Positions 7,424-18,300 are shown, numbered from the stretch's first letter. The stretch: 64,000 nt of DNA from Arthrobacter mangrovi (GCF_026011795.1 NZ_BRVS01000008.1:293977-357976); one strand, 5' to 3'. Numbers and translations: made by a program. Notes: generated by a model from the letters alone, not told the origin.

Positions 7424-8953
7424 ATGACCCTCTCGCCCCACCTCGACGAACTGGAGCTCGGCTCCGCCGTCGAATTTCCCCCGGAACCGCATGCACAGCT
7501 GCTCAATCCGCGGAACACGGAGCGGTACACCGCCGACATGCTGCAAGCCGTCAACGCGGTGGCGGCCAGGATCGCGGCGACGGACAGGCCGTTCACGGGA
7601 ACCTCGCCGGCGCGGCTGCGTCCCGCCGTCAACGCGATCAACCTGGACCGGCCCCTGTCCGACACGGCCGCGGCCCTGGAGGAACTCGAGACCGTCTATC
7701 TGCGCGACGCCGTCTACTTCCACGACACCAAGTACGCAGCCCATCTGAACTGCCCGGTGGTGATCCCGGCGCTGGCGGCCGAGGCGGTGCTGTCCGCGGT
7801 CAATTCCTCGCTGGACACCTGGGACCAAAGCGCCGGCGCCACGCTCATCGAGCGGCGGCTGGTCGACTGGACGGCGGAACGGCTGGGCTTCGGCCCCGGG
7901 GCCGACGGCGTCTTCACCAGCGGCGGCACGCAGTCCAACCTGCAGGCGCTGCTCCTGGCCCGCAACCACGCGGTCGAGCAGCTACACGGGCCCACCGGCC
8001 CCCGGCGTCTGCCCCATGCCCTGGCGCCGCTGCGGATCTTCGCGTCCCGCGCCAGCCACTTCAGCATCGCCAAGTCCGCCGCGCTGCTGGGGCTGGGGTA
8101 CGACGCCGTCATCTCCGTCGAGTGCGACCGTCACCGGAGGATGGACCCGGACGCGCTGCGCACGGCCCTCGCGGAGAGCCAGGTCCGCGGTGAGTATCCC
8201 ATGGCGGTCGTGGCCACCGCGGGCACCACCGACTTCGGCAGTATCGACCCGCTGGGACCGGTGGCGCGGCTGTCGCGCGAGGCCGGGAGCTGGCTGCACG
8301 TGGACGCAGCGTACGGCGGCGGCCTGCTGGCATCGCTTCGCTACCGGCACCTGCTGGACGGGATTGCGTCGGCGGACTCGGTCACCGTGGACTTCCACAA
8401 GACGTTTTTCCAGCCGGTCAGTTCCAGCGCCGTGTTGGTCCGCGACGGCTCGATGCTGCGCCACGTCGCCTACCATGCCGACTACCTGAATCCGGCGAGC
8501 GCGGCCCGAGAGCAGATTCCCAACCAGGTGGACAAGAGCCTGCAGACCACCCGGCGCTTCGACGCACTCAAACTGTGGCTGACGCTGCGCACGATGGGGG
8601 CGGATGCCATTGGCTCGCTTCTCGACGCCGCGATCGACCTGACCTTCCGGACCGCACGGCTATTGGAAGCGGACCCGGATTTCGAACTCGCCGCTCCCCC
8701 GCAGCTGAGCACCATCGTCTTCCGCTACCGCCCGGCGGGCGTAGGCGAGGACTGCACGGACGACCTCAACCGCCATATCCGGCGCGCGCTCTTTGCCTCC
8801 GGCGATGCGGTCGTCGCGGGCACCGTCGTGGACGGCCGGCATTTCCTGAAGCTCACGCTCCTCAATGCCGAGACAACCTTGGCCGACCTGGCCGGGATCC
8901 TGGGCCTCATCAGCCGGACCGGCGACGCCTGGCTGCGCGGAGGCGAAGCATGA
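7424..8953 (+). CDS. desA: Lysine/diamine decarboxylase of desferrioxamine-type siderophore synthesis
   Basis: 509 residues from the ATG at 7424 (AAGGAG 6-7 nt upstream). It is a PLP-dependent group II decarboxylase: the substrate-side [14 protein letters not shown] (about 164-177), the aspartate in HVDAAYGGG (about residue 294) and the PLP lysine in [13 protein letters not shown] (about residue 326) are all present. In desABCD operons DesA decarboxylates L-lysine to cadaverine, the first step of desferrioxamine E/B synthesis. First gene of an operon in which every junction is an ATGA overlap, driven by the iron-box promoter upstream. Cytoplasmic. Ornithine as substrate (putrescine-type siderophore) cannot be excluded. 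Confidence 0.9.
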   Translation: MTLSPHLDELELGSAVEFPPEPHAQLLNPRNTERYTADMLQAVNAVAARIAATDRPFTGTSPARLRPAVNAINLDRPLSDTAAALEELETVYLRDAVYFHDTKYAAHLNCPVVIPALAAEAVLSAVNSSLDTWDQSAGATLIERRLVDWTAERLGFGPGADGVFTSGGTQSNLQALLLARNHAVEQLHGPTGPRRLPHALAPLRIFASRASHFSIAKSAALLGLGYDAVISVECDRHRRMDPDALRTALAESQVRGEYPMAVVATAGTTDFGSIDPLGPVARLSREAGSWLHVDAAYGGGLLASLRYRHLLDGIASADSVTVDFHKTFFQPVSSSAVLVRDGSMLRHVAYHADYLNPASAAREQIPNQVDKSLQTTRRFDALKLWLTLRTMGADAIGSLLDAAIDLTFRTARLLEADPDFELAAPPQLSTIVFRYRPAGVGEDCTDDLNRHIRRALFASGDAVVAGTVVDGRHFLKLTLLNAETTLADLAGILGLISRTGDAWLRGGEA

Positions 8954-10299
8954 GCGACCACATCCATGACTTCCTCGCCATCGGCGCCGGCCCGTTCAAC
9001 CTGGGGCTGGCAGCCCTGGCCGAACCCATCGCGGAGCTCGACGGCCTCGTCCTCGAATCCCGCCCGGGGTTCGACTGGCATCCCGGCATGATGCTGGAGG
9101 GCTCGCACCTGCAGGTTCCGTTCATGGCAGACCTGGTCACTATGGCGGATCCGACGTCGCCCTACTCCTTCCTGAACTACCTGAAGCAGGCGGACCGGCT
9201 CTACCGCTTCTACATCCGCGAGGACTTCTACCCGCTCCGTGCCGAGTTCAACGCCTACTGCCAGTGGGTCGCCGGGCGGCTGCCGAACGTACTGTTCGGA
9301 GAACACGTCACCGGCATCGACTACAGCGGCGGCCTCTACCGCGTGCGGTCCCGGAACCGCCGCGGGGAAACCGTGCGCAGTGCCCGCCGGCTCGTGCTCG
9401 GAACCGGCACCGTGCCCTACGTGCCTCGCGCCTGCCGGGAAATCCTCGGGGCCGGCGGGGCCGCCTTGCACAACTCCACCTACCTGGCGCGGAAGGCAGA
9501 GCTGCAGGCCCGTCCCAGCATCACGATCGTGGGCAGCGGCCAGAGCGCCGCGGAGATCTACTACGAACTGCTCCAGGACATCGATGCCTGCGGCTACGAG
9601 CTGAACTGGGTCACCCGCTCCGGCCGCTACTTCCCGCTGGAATACACCAAGCTGACCCTCGAGCTCACTTCGCCCGAATACGTGGACTACTTCCACGCCC
9701 TCCCCGGCGGGACCCGGCAGCGGCTCAATGCCGAGCAGAAGAACCTCTACAAGGGGATCGACGGGACTCTGGTCAACGCGATCTACGACCTGCTCTACGC
9801 GAAGAGCCTCGCCGGAGCGGTCCGCACCCGGCTGCTGCCCGGCTCCGCCGTGACCGGCGCTTCCTATGACCGGGCCTCCGGCCTCCACCGGCTGGAACTG
9901 CACCACGGCGAACAGGACCGCCGGCACCAGCTGGACAGCGCCGCCGTCGTCCTCGCCACCGGTTACCAGTACCGCGAACCGGACTTCCTCGCCGGCATCG
10001 GAGACCGCATCCGCCGCGGCCCGGACCGCCGGTTCGACGTCACGCGCGACTACAGCATCGGCATCCAGCCGGCCGAAATCTTCGTGCAAAACGCCGAGCT
10101 GCACACGCACGGCTTCGTGACTCCGGACCTGGGGATGGCCGCGTACCGCAATTCCTGCATCATCCGAGACATGCTCGGCTGGGAGTACTACCCGGTGGAG
10201 CGGCGGATCGCCTTCCAGGAATTCGGTGCGCCGCTGCCGGGGCCGGCGCCGGAGCCAGTGCCGGTTCCGGTTCCCGCGGGCGCGGAGGCCGTCCGATGA
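8950..10299 (+). CDS. desB: Lysine/cadaverine N6-monooxygenase of siderophore synthesis
   Basis: 449 residues; its ATG overlaps the desA stop (ATGA at 8950-8953). It is an FAD- and NADPH-dependent N-hydroxylase of the IucD/SidA/PvdA family: N-terminal FAD loop [14 protein letters not shown] (about 10-23), the [20 protein letters not shown] segment, NADPH loop [18 protein letters not shown] (about 185), and C-terminal [10 protein letters not shown]. In the pathway it hydroxylates cadaverine to N-hydroxycadaverine. The Pro/Glu-rich C-terminus ([16 protein letters not shown]) is a low-complexity tail. Coupled translation with desA and desC is expected from the overlaps. Confidence 0.92.
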   Translation: MSDHIHDFLAIGAGPFNLGLAALAEPIAELDGLVLESRPGFDWHPGMMLEGSHLQVPFMADLVTMADPTSPYSFLNYLKQADRLYRFYIREDFYPLRAEFNAYCQWVAGRLPNVLFGEHVTGIDYSGGLYRVRSRNRRGETVRSARRLVLGTGTVPYVPRACREILGAGGAALHNSTYLARKAELQARPSITIVGSGQSAAEIYYELLQDIDACGYELNWVTRSGRYFPLEYTKLTLELTSPEYVDYFHALPGGTRQRLNAEQKNLYKGIDGTLVNAIYDLLYAKSLAGAVRTRLLPGSAVTGASYDRASGLHRLELHHGEQDRRHQLDSAAVVLATGYQYREPDFLAGIGDRIRRGPDRRFDVTRDYSIGIQPAEIFVQNAELHTHGFVTPDLGMAAYRNSCIIRDMLGWEYYPVERRIAFQEFGAPLPGPAPEPVPVPVPAGAEAVR

Positions 10300-10889
10300 G
10301 CGCGCTGCCGGAATTCCGCTTCGTCCCCGCGGACCCCGAGGCCCACGCCGTCCTGCTGCACGGATGGGTCACGCGCGGCTATGCGCGTTTCTGGGGCATG
10401 CTCGAAGCCTCCCCAGGGGACGTCCGGGCCGAACTCGCCAGCATCGCCGCCAATCCGCACCATGAGGCTTGGCTGGGGTACGACGGCAGTGTTCCCGCCT
10501 TCCTGATGGAGCGGTACGAGCCGCAGCACTCGCCCCTGGCCGGGCTCTATCCGGCTGCGGAGGGCGATATAGGGATGCATCTGCTGGTGGGACCGCCGGA
10601 CGCCCCCAGGGCGGGGTACACCACGGCGGTCTTCCGCAGCGTGCTCGAATTCCTCTTCTCCTCCCCCGCTGTCCGCCGGATCGTGGTCGAGCCGGATGTC
10701 CGCAACACCAAAATCCTGGACCTGAACCGGCGCCTCGGCTTCCGTCCGCAGCGCCGAATCCGGCTGCCGGACAAGGAGGCCTTGCTCAGCTTCTGCAGCC
10801 GCGAGGACTTCGCCGCAGCCACCCTCTCCCTTTCTGACCCGATGTCAACCCGAACTTCCATCCGACAGTCCGAAGGAGCCACCCTATGA
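10296..10889 (+). CDS. desC: GNAT-type acyltransferase of siderophore synthesis
   Basis: 197 residues; start overlaps the desB stop by 4 nt. It belongs to the IucB/RhbD/DesC-type N-acyltransferases. The acyl-CoA-binding core runs through [13 protein letters not shown] and the conserved C-terminal helix region [20 protein letters not shown] (about 125-150). DesC acylates N-hydroxycadaverine with acetyl-, succinyl- or another acyl-CoA to give the hydroxamate building block. The extra C-terminal stretch after [10 protein letters not shown] is Ser/Thr-rich and not conserved in my memory of the family. Confidence 0.88.
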   Translation: MSALPEFRFVPADPEAHAVLLHGWVTRGYARFWGMLEASPGDVRAELASIAANPHHEAWLGYDGSVPAFLMERYEPQHSPLAGLYPAAEGDIGMHLLVGPPDAPRAGYTTAVFRSVLEFLFSSPAVRRIVVEPDVRNTKILDLNRRLGFRPQRRIRLPDKEALLSFCSREDFAAATLSLSDPMSTRTSIRQSEGATL

Positions 10890-12745
10890 CCGCCGCAGCA
10901 CTCCCCCGCGCCGCAGCCGCCGGTACCGCAGCACCCGAGCGCTCGTCCACCGTGGAACCCGCACATCTGCAGCCCGATGCCTGGGCCGCTGCCAACCGCC
11001 GGCTGGTCCGCAAGGCGATCGCCGAGTTCTCGCACGAGCGCCTTCTGCAGCCCGAGCCCCTGGGCGGCGGTGCCTACCGCCTCGCCTCGGACGATGGTGC
11101 CTCTGTCTACCACTTCGCGGCCGATCGGCTGGCGCTGGACCATTGGAGCATCCCCGCCGCCAGCATCCACCGGGTGCGCCAGGGCAGGGAACTCGCGCCG
11201 GATGCGCTGGACTTCATCCTGGAGTTCCGGCGCACTCTGGGCATCGGCGAGGAGATGCTGCCGGTGTACCTCGAGGAGATCAGCAGCACGCTGGCCGGGC
11301 ACGCCTACAAGCTCAGGGCGCAGGACCCCGGCGCACCCCGGCTCGCCGCCGGGTCCAGCGCGGGCCAGGACCCGGCGTCGGACTTCCAGGAGATCGAACG
11401 AAGCATGTCGGAGGGACACCCGTGCTTTGTAGCCAACAATGGCCGGCTGGGCTTCGGACTCGCCGACTACCTGGCCTACGCGCCGGAAGCAGGCCAGCCG
11501 GTGCGGCTGGTCTGGATCGCCGTCCATCGCGGCAACGCAGCCTTCAGCGCGCTGCCCGGGCTGGGCATCCGCGAACACCTGGCCGCCGAGTTGGGCAGCG
11601 GCACGCTGGCCGCCTTCGAAGCGGACCTTGCAGCCCGCGGGCTGCTGCCGGAGGACTACCTGATGATGCCGGTGCATCCGTGGCAGTGGGAAAACAAGCT
11701 CACGGTAACCTTCGCGGCGGAGATCGCCCAGTCCCGGATCGTCCTGCTCGGCGAGACGGCGGACAGCTACCAGGCCCAGCAGTCGATCCGCACGTTCTTC
11801 AACCGGACCGCGCCGCACAAGGGCTACGTGAAGACGGCGCTGTCCGTGCTCAACATGGGGTTCATGCGGGGACTCTCGGCGGAGTACATGGCCGCGACGC
11901 CGGCGATCAACCAGTGGCTTCACGAACTGGTCTCTGCCGATCCGACGCTGCGGCGGCACGGCTTCGGCGTGCTCCGCGAAACTGCGGCGATCGGCTACCG
12001 GAACCGGTACTACGACGAGGGCGCGCCGACCGGTTCGGGCCACCGCAAGATGCTGGCCGCACTGTGGCGGGAGAGTCCGCTGCCGCAGCTCAAGCCGGGG
12101 CAGCAACTGGCCACGATGGCTTCCCTGCTGCACGTCGACAGCTCGGGGCGCCCGCTCGTGTCGGAATACATCCGGCGGTCCGGGCTGCCCGCCGCCGAAT
12201 GGCTGCGGAGCTACCTGGAGGCCTACTTGGTGCCGCTGCTGCACTGCTTCTACCGGTACCAGCTGGTCGGTGTGCCGCACGGCGAGAACATCATCCTGGT
12301 GCTTGAAGACGGGGTTCCGGTGCGGGCGCTCCTGAAGGACATCGGCGAAGAAGTGGTGCTCATGGCGGACACCGTACGGCTGCCGGACGAGGCCGCGCGG
12401 ATCCGGGTCGAGGTGCCGGAGGAGGACAAGCTGCTGTCCATCTTCACCGACGTCTTCGACTGCTTCTTCCGCTTCCTCGCCGCCATTCTGGATGGCGACG
12501 GGCAACTGGGCGAGGCCGAGTTCTGGCGCACCGTGGCAGGAACCGTGACGGCCTACCAGGCGGAGCACGAGGACCTGCACCCGGCCTTCACCAAGTACGA
12601 CCTCTTCGCCCCGCAGTTCGCGCTGTCGTGCCTGAACCGGCTGCAGCTGCGCAACAACCAGCAGATGCTGGACCTAGCCGATCCTTCCGGAAGCCTTCAG
12701 TTCGCCGGGACCCTGGCCAACCCGCTGGCCGGGTTCCGGCCCTGA
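10886..12745 (+). CDS. desD: NIS siderophore synthetase (IucA/IucC family)
   Basis: 619 residues; ATGA overlap with desC. It is an NRPS-independent siderophore synthetase: the IucA/IucC domain (about 100-440) has EGHPCFVANNGRLGFGL, HPWQWENKL and RTFFNRTAPHKGYVKTAL, and the C-terminal FhuF-like part has GVPHGENIILVLEDGVPVRA and KDIGEEV. DesD uses ATP to form amide bonds between N-hydroxy-N-acyl cadaverine units, oligomerising and in many species macrocyclising them to desferrioxamine. The operon has no exporter or receptor gene in the window. Only 5 bp separate its stop from the convergent acidic gene. Confidence 0.93.
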   Translation: MTAAALPRAAAAGTAAPERSSTVEPAHLQPDAWAAANRRLVRKAIAEFSHERLLQPEPLGGGAYRLASDDGASVYHFAADRLALDHWSIPAASIHRVRQGRELAPDALDFILEFRRTLGIGEEMLPVYLEEISSTLAGHAYKLRAQDPGAPRLAAGSSAGQDPASDFQEIERSMSEGHPCFVANNGRLGFGLADYLAYAPEAGQPVRLVWIAVHRGNAAFSALPGLGIREHLAAELGSGTLAAFEADLAARGLLPEDYLMMPVHPWQWENKLTVTFAAEIAQSRIVLLGETADSYQAQQSIRTFFNRTAPHKGYVKTALSVLNMGFMRGLSAEYMAATPAINQWLHELVSADPTLRRHGFGVLRETAAIGYRNRYYDEGAPTGSGHRKMLAALWRESPLPQLKPGQQLATMASLLHVDSSGRPLVSEYIRRSGLPAAEWLRSYLEAYLVPLLHCFYRYQLVGVPHGENIILVLEDGVPVRALLKDIGEEVVLMADTVRLPDEAARIRVEVPEEDKLLSIFTDVFDCFFRFLAAILDGDGQLGEAEFWRTVAGTVTAYQAEHEDLHPAFTKYDLFAPQFALSCLNRLQLRNNQQMLDLADPSGSLQFAGTLANPLAGFRP

Positions 12746-12750
12746 ACCTG

Positions 12751-13020
12751 TCAGTCGCTGGGCGTGGTATCCGTGGTCAGGCCCCGGTCGTCCGAGGTCT
12801 GCCGGTCCTTCTCTTCTGAGGGGCCGGCGGCCTCGTCCGGCTCCGCAGAGCCCCCATCCGCGCCTGCGGTATCCGGGGCCGCTTCCGGTGTCTCCTCCGG
12901 TTCGAAGGTGGAGTCGGCACCGCCTGCGCCCACACCGACACCGTTCTTGGTATTGGGGATGGTGCCTTCGGGTCCGGCCTTGTCGTCGGGGCGGGACTGG
13001 GAACCGGTGTCTTCGCTCAT
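12751..13020 (-). CDS. Small acidic hypothetical protein with DDRGLTT tail
   Basis: 89 residues from the ATG at 13020, with AAGGAG 6 nt upstream. Highly acidic, Gly/Pro/Ala-rich and probably disordered; contains NGVGVGAGGADSTFEPEETP and ends in TSDDRGLTTDTTPSD. The tail is nearly the same as that of the neighbouring acidic protein at 13659-14024 (TPDDRGLTTETSSSG), so the two are likely paralogues with a conserved C-terminal motif. A 13-bp sequence is repeated in its leader (13036-13065). Function unknown; stress-related roles are only a guess. Confidence 0.7.
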   Translation of the reverse strand: MSEDTGSQSRPDDKAGPEGTIPNTKNGVGVGAGGADSTFEPEETPEAAPDTAGADGGSAEPDEAAGPSEEKDRQTSDDRGLTTDTTPSD

Positions 13021-13035
13021 GGCCGTCTCCTTATG

Positions 13036-13065
13036 TCGGTTGCGTCGTTATATCGGTTGCGTCGT
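13036..13065 (-). repeat. Two direct copies of a 13-bp unit in the leader of the acidic gene
   Basis: TCGGTTGCGTCGT occurs at 13036-13048 and 13053-13065, a 17-bp period, immediately upstream of the ribosome site of the gene starting at 13020. This could be a regulator site or slippage product. Confidence 0.6.
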
Positions 13066-13174
13066 GTCGGCTGGTGCTGAATACGGCCCGGGGGCCGTAG
13101 ACTCCACGCTAACAGCGGAACCACACGTTGGTCAGCAGGCTTACCTGATCCCGTGGACAGAAGGGAAACGTGCC

Positions 13175-13627
13175 ATGGCAGACCGAACCCCCACCAATCG
13201 ACCCGGCAACCGTGAGGGCGGGAGCGCGAGCCGCACCGCGATGATCTGGATCTTCACGATCGCGGCCCTGCTCCTGCTCGTCCTCCTGATCGTCTTCATC
13301 CTGCAGAACCAGGATGCCGTCCTGGTCCGCTACTTCGGGCTGGAGGGGCAGCTGCCCCTGGGTGTCGCCCTGCTTATCGCCGCCGTCGCCGGCGGGCTGC
13401 TGGTCGCGGCGTCCGGTGTCGCCAGGGTCACGGCGCTGCGGATCAAGGCGCGCCGGGAGGCCAAGCGGCGGGCCGGCCGCCCGGCCTCCGCCGGGGTCCA
13501 CGGGGAGGCGGCCGAAGCACCGGCGCCGGAACCGCGGCGCCTTGACGCGGGAGCCGGCGATGCGGGCTCAGCCGGGGCCCCCGCGGAGCCGCCGGCCGGA
13601 CGGCGAAACCGCTTCCCGGAAGGGTAG
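13175..13627 (+). CDS. LapA-domain (DUF1049) membrane protein
   Basis: 150 residues from the ATG at 13175 (AGAAGGGA upstream); the longer open frame upstream lacks a ribosome site. Two membrane helices lie at about 24-47 (MIWIFTIAALLLLVLLIVFI) and 60-85, separated by QNQDAVLVRYFGLEGQLPLG. The NxxxVxxxFF/LG.xxLPLGVALLIAAVAG pattern is the LapA/DUF1049 signature. The C-terminal 65 residues are basic then Ala/Pro-rich and cytoplasmic or disordered. In Gram-negatives LapA works with LapB in controlling LPS synthesis; in actinobacteria the role of this family is unknown. It is flanked by the two acidic-protein genes, both on the other strand. Confidence 0.8.
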   Translation: MADRTPTNRPGNREGGSASRTAMIWIFTIAALLLLVLLIVFILQNQDAVLVRYFGLEGQLPLGVALLIAAVAGGLLVAASGVARVTALRIKARREAKRRAGRPASAGVHGEAAEAPAPEPRRLDAGAGDAGSAGAPAEPPAGRRNRFPEG

Positions 13628-13658
13628 GCAAGCGGCGGCCTAAGGCAACGAGCCGCGG

Positions 13659-14024
13659 CTACCCGCTGGAGGACGTCTCCGTGGTCAGGCCCCGGTCGTC
13701 CGGAGTCTCGCGGTCGAGTTCCTCCGCAGGCCCCGGTGTCACCCCGGGATCCGGAAAGGTGATGTCCTCGGGACGGGCCAGCGGGTCGTCGGCGGACGCG
13801 ACCTCGGCCTCGCCGAGTTCGGGCGCCTCTTGCTCAAATGCCACCGGCTCCGGCCCCGGGTAGGCAGCCTCGGCCGGCTTGCCTCCGCCCTCCGGCTCGG
13901 CGTCCTGCGCCTGCCCTGTCTCCTGCTCCCGGTCCTGCCCGGACCTCCGCTCCTGCGCCTGCTCGCCCTGGTCCCGCCCATTCGGCGTCGACCGTTCCCC
14001 TGCTGCTTCCGGTTCCTCGCTCAT
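13659..14024 (-). CDS. Acidic hypothetical protein, paralogue of 12751-13020
   Basis: 121 residues from the ATG at 14024 (AGGAG 6 nt upstream); the frame stays open further upstream but lacks a better site. Composition is dominated by Glu, Asp, Gln, Pro and Ala, with no hydrophobic core, so an intrinsically disordered protein is likely. The C-terminus ETPDDRGLTTETSSSG mirrors that of the acidic protein about 0.9 kb away, suggesting duplication with the LapA-type gene in between. Function unknown. Confidence 0.7.
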   Translation of the reverse strand: MSEEPEAAGERSTPNGRDQGEQAQERRSGQDREQETGQAQDAEPEGGGKPAEAAYPGPEPVAFEQEAPELGEAEVASADDPLARPEDITFPDPGVTPGPAEELDRETPDDRGLTTETSSSG

Positions 14025-14155
14025 CGTGCGCTCCTCACCTTGGCACTGCATCGCGCACGGCCGTCGGCCGCGCACAGCCCACGCTAATCCGCCGGACGCT
14101 GCCGGTAAAGGGAGCACGGGCACCGCCTACCGCGGGTGGTCAGTAGGCTAGAGGG

Positions 14156-15322
14156 ATGAAGCGTCCGACCATCCTCGCAATCATTCTGGCCGGAGGTGCC
14201 GGCAGCAGGCTCGGCGTGCTGACGGACCGGCGGTCCAAACCGGCGATGTCCTTCGGCGGCCACTACCGGCTCATCGATATCCCGCTCTCCAACCTCAAGC
14301 ACAGCCACATTCCCGATGTATGGATAGTCGAGCAGTACCTTCCGTACTCGCTCAACGACCACATCTCGAACGGCCGGCCCTGGGACCTGGACCGCACCAG
14401 CGGCGGATTGCGAATCCTGCCGCCGTACGAGGGCGCAGAGGGCGAAGGCTTCGCTGAGGGGAACGCCGACGCGCTGCACCGGCAGGCCGGCCTGATCCGT
14501 GAATTCGATCCGGACCTGGTGCTGGTGCTGAGCGCGGACCACCTCTACCGGCTCGACTTCCGCGACGTCGTCGACACCCACCTGGCGGCGGAAGCCCCGC
14601 TGACCATGGTCACCACGACCATAGACGGCGATGCATCGCGATACGGCGTGGTCCAGGCGGAGCACGGCCGCGTGACCGGATTCGATTACAAGCCGGAAAG
14701 GCCCGAATCCAACCTGGTTGCCGCCGAAATCTTCCTGTACGACGCCGACGCCCTGCTGGAAGCGATGGACCGGCTGGCGGAAGCAGACGGCGGCCTAAAG
14801 GACTACGGCGACAGCCTGATCCCGGACTTCGTCGAGCGGCAGGCCGTGGCCGAACACCGGCTGGACGGCTATTGGCGTGATGTCGGCACGATCCGCAGCT
14901 ATTGGGAAGCGCACATGGAGCTGCTCACCGATAACGGCTTCGACCTGCACGATGCCGGCTGGCCCATCCTGACCGCCAGCCCGCAGCTGATGCCCGCGCG
15001 CGTCGCCGCCGGGGCACGGATCGAGGACAGCCTGGTTTCCGCGGGTGCCACGGTCCGCGGCACGGTGGTGCGTAGCGTCATCGGGCCCGGCGCGGTAGTC
15101 GAGGCCGGTGCCTACGTGGCCGATTCCGTGCTCCTGCAGGACTCCAAGGCGCGCAGCGGCGCCAGGCTGGTGCGGGTCGTGGCCGACGCTTCATCCGAGG
15201 CCGGCAGCGGCGCCATGGCGGGCTCTTCCGACGGCGACATCACCGTGCTCGGTAGCGGCGCTTCCGTGCCGGGAGACCAAAAGATACCCGCTGGCGCCGA
15301 GCTGGACCCCGAGGCCCCATAG
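14156..15322 (+). CDS. glgC: Glucose-1-phosphate adenylyltransferase family protein
   Basis: 388 residues. The N-terminal nucleotidyltransferase domain has ILAGGAGSRLGVLTDRRSKP (glycine loop plus catalytic Arg/Lys), YRLIDIPLSN, and VLVLSADHLYRLDF carrying the metal-binding Asp; ASRYGVVQAEHGRVTGF and YWRDVGTI are also family motifs. The C-terminal part is a left-handed beta-helix (VAAGARIEDSLVSAGATVRG repeats). Expected reaction: ATP plus glucose-1-P to ADP-glucose for glycogen or trehalose synthesis. The allosteric and sugar-binding details could make it a paralogue with another sugar phosphate, so the symbol is tentative. Its stop directly abuts a possible TTG start of the helicase gene. Confidence 0.78.
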   Translation: MKRPTILAIILAGGAGSRLGVLTDRRSKPAMSFGGHYRLIDIPLSNLKHSHIPDVWIVEQYLPYSLNDHISNGRPWDLDRTSGGLRILPPYEGAEGEGFAEGNADALHRQAGLIREFDPDLVLVLSADHLYRLDFRDVVDTHLAAEAPLTMVTTTIDGDASRYGVVQAEHGRVTGFDYKPERPESNLVAAEIFLYDADALLEAMDRLAEADGGLKDYGDSLIPDFVERQAVAEHRLDGYWRDVGTIRSYWEAHMELLTDNGFDLHDAGWPILTASPQLMPARVAAGARIEDSLVSAGATVRGTVVRSVIGPGAVVEAGAYVADSVLLQDSKARSGARLVRVVADASSEAGSGAMAGSSDGDITVLGSGASVPGDQKIPAGAELDPEAP

Positions 15323-15376
15323 TTGTCCTCCACAGCAGCACGCGGGCAGGTCATACCGCCGGCCACGCGTGAAAAG

Positions 15377-18300
15377 ATGGAAGGCGTGCCACAGCTTTCC
15401 TTCCCTCAGGTCGACGCCGGCGAAATCATCCGCCACGTCGGCGGGGCGGCCTTTGCCCGCGGAAAGGCATACTCCAGCGGCCGCTCGGTCCAGGACCTGA
15501 GCTGGGACCCGGACACCGGTGTGCTGGCAAGCCGCGTCCAGGGCACGGCGGCCGTGCCCTACCGCTGCCGCATCCGGTTAAAGCAGACGGGGACCGGCTA
15601 CCGGCTCGAGGAGAATTCGTGCAGCTGCCCGGTGGGCTGGGACTGCAAGCACGTCGCGGCCACGCTGCTCTTCGCCAACCTCAGCAACCTCCAGTCCCGG
15701 GAGGAGCTCAAGCTGCCCGTCCAGCCCGCCTCCCCTTCCGGAGTACCGCAGTGGCAACAGGCGCTGGGTCCGCTGCTCGAGCCTGCGGCGGCAGCTTCCG
15801 CCCGCACGCCCCGGCTCGCCGGCAAACGGGCCCCCGGCAAGGTCCAGCCGCTCGGCCTGCAGTTCGAAGTGCGCGACCAGACCCTGCAGGCGCATCAACA
15901 GTGGCGGCCGGGCTCGGGCGTCAGCCACAGCGGCCGGGTGCCCGCCAGCCGTCTGCAGTTAGGCGTCCGTCCGGTCGTCCGCAGCGACAATGGCCGCTGG
16001 GTGCGCAGCAACCTGCGCTGGAACTCGATCAGCTTCAAGACGTACGGGCTGAGCCTGGACCCCGAACAGCACCGCTGGTTCTCCCAGTTCGTGCCGCTGC
16101 ACCGGGCCAACGGTCAACTGCATTTCGGCGAAGACAATGACTGGCTCTACCTGGACGAGTTCAGCAGCCCCCTGCTGTGGCGTCTCCTCGATGAGGCCAG
16201 GCAGCTGGGGATCGAGCTGATGGGCGCCAAGGCGGACACCAGCCTGATCATCGGCCGGCATGCGGAACTGCGGCTGGACGCGCGCTCCCCGGAAGAGGGC
16301 ACCGGCCTCCGACTCGATCCAGTGCTCTTCATCGACGGCGAGCTCCAGCCGCTCCAGAGCGCCGGAGCCATCGGCAACCACGGCGCCTACAGCTACGACG
16401 CGGAACTGCGGCAGATCACCCTGGCTCCGGTGGACCGGAAGCTGAGCCGCGCGGAGCAGGAACTGCTGCAGCGCCCCGCGACCGTGAGCGTACCGGCCGG
16501 GGACGTCGCGGAATTCCTGGAACGGGTCTATCCCCGGCTGCAGCGCACGATCAGCGTGACCAGCACGGACGCCTCCGTCGAGCTGCCCGAGATCGTCCCG
16601 CCGCAGCTCGTGCTCACTGCTGCGTACGGCAAGGCCAACACCCTGAAGCTCGGGTGGGAGTTCGAATACCGCTCCGGCGAAGACGCCGTGCGGAAACCGC
16701 TCGACGCTGCCGCGCCGGATGGCGGATACCGCGACACGGAGACCGAAAGCGCGCTGCTGGCCGCGGTCCGCCGGGTCCTCGGCTCCGAACTCGCGCAGCC
16801 GGAATCGACGCTGCGGGAGATGGCGGCCGTCGAGTTCACGCAGGACGCACTCCCGCGGCTGGAGAAGCTGGACGGCGTCAGGGTGGACATTGTCGGCGAG
16901 CGCCCGGACTACCGGGAGCTGACCGCCACGCCCGAGCTGACCATCAGCACCGTGGAGACGGAACAGACAGACTGGTTCGACCTCGGCGTCATGGTCAAGA
17001 TCGAGGGACGCGAGATTCCCTTCGGCAATATTTTCCGCGCGCTCTCCAGGGGGCAGAAGAAGCTGCTGCTGGTAGACAAGACCTATCTCTCCCTCGAACA
17101 GCCGGTCTTCGACCGGCTCCGCGCCCTGGTCGACGAGGCGATGGCCTTGCAGGACCGCAACAGCGGCGAGCTCCGGATCAGCCGCTACCAGGCCGGCCTC
17201 TGGGAGGACCTCGAGGAGCTGGCCGTCGAAACGGAACAGGCCAAGGCCTGGCAGGACGCCGTCGGCGGCCTGCTGCAGCTTTCCTCCGTGGAGCCGGCTG
17301 AACTGCCCCGGGGCCTGCACGCCGACCTGAGGCCGTACCAGCGCGAGGGCTTCAACTGGCTGGCCTTCCTATGGCGCTACCGTCTGGGCGGCGTGCTCGC
17401 GGATGACATGGGCCTCGGCAAGACCCTGCAAACGCTGGCGCTGATCAGCCACGTGAAGGAATCCGCGGACCCGCCCGCGGCCCCGTTCCTGGTGGTCGCA
17501 CCGACCTCCGTGGTGCCGAACTGGGTCCATGAGGCTGCCCGCTTCACGCCCGGGCTGAGGGTCGCCGCGGTGGCCGAGACCCAGGCACGCAGCCGCCGGC
17601 CGCTGGCCGAAACCGCGGCGGGAGCGGACGTCGTCGTTACTTCCTACGCGATTTTCAGGATCAATGCCCAGGAGTACCAGGCGCAGGAGTGGGCCGGCCT
17701 CATCCTCGACGAGGCCCAGTTCGTCAAGAACCGCACCACCAAGGCTCACCACGCGGCGCGGGACCTGAAAACCGGGTTCAAGCTGGCCATCACCGGCACG
17801 CCGATGGAGAACAACCTGATGGAACTGTGGTCCATCCTCGCGATCGCGGCTCCCGGGCTGTTCCCCTCGGCGCAGAAGTTCGCGGACCACTACCAGCGGC
17901 CGATCGAACGCTCGGGCAGTGCGGAATTGCTTGGCAAACTGCGGCGACGCATCCGCCCCCTCATGCTGCGCCGCACCAAGGAAGCCGTCGCGACGGACCT
18001 CCCGCCGAAGCAGGAACAGGTGCTGGAGGTGGACCTCAGCCCCAAGCACCGGAAGATCTATGACACGCACCTGCAGCGGGAACGCCAGAAGATCCTGCGG
18101 CTGGTCGAGGACATGGACCGGCACCGCTTCACTATCTTCCAGTCGCTGACGCTGCTGCGCATGCTCAGCCTGGATGCCTCGCTGGTCCACGAAGATTACT
18201 CATCGGTGCCCTCCAGCAAGCTCGATGTGCTGTTCGAACAGTTGGAGGACGTGCTGGGCGAAGGCCACCGCGCCCTGATTTTCAGCCAGTTCACCAGCTT

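Noticed and set aside
10547..12580. 677-residue minus-strand frame opposite desC/desD
   Set aside because: Antisense shadow across two genes; desC and desD are certain from motifs and ATGA coupling.
12764..13174. N-terminal extension of the LapA-type protein
   Set aside because: The extra sequence is antisense to the acidic gene and lacks a ribosome site; the ATG at 13175 has one and starts right before the first membrane helix.
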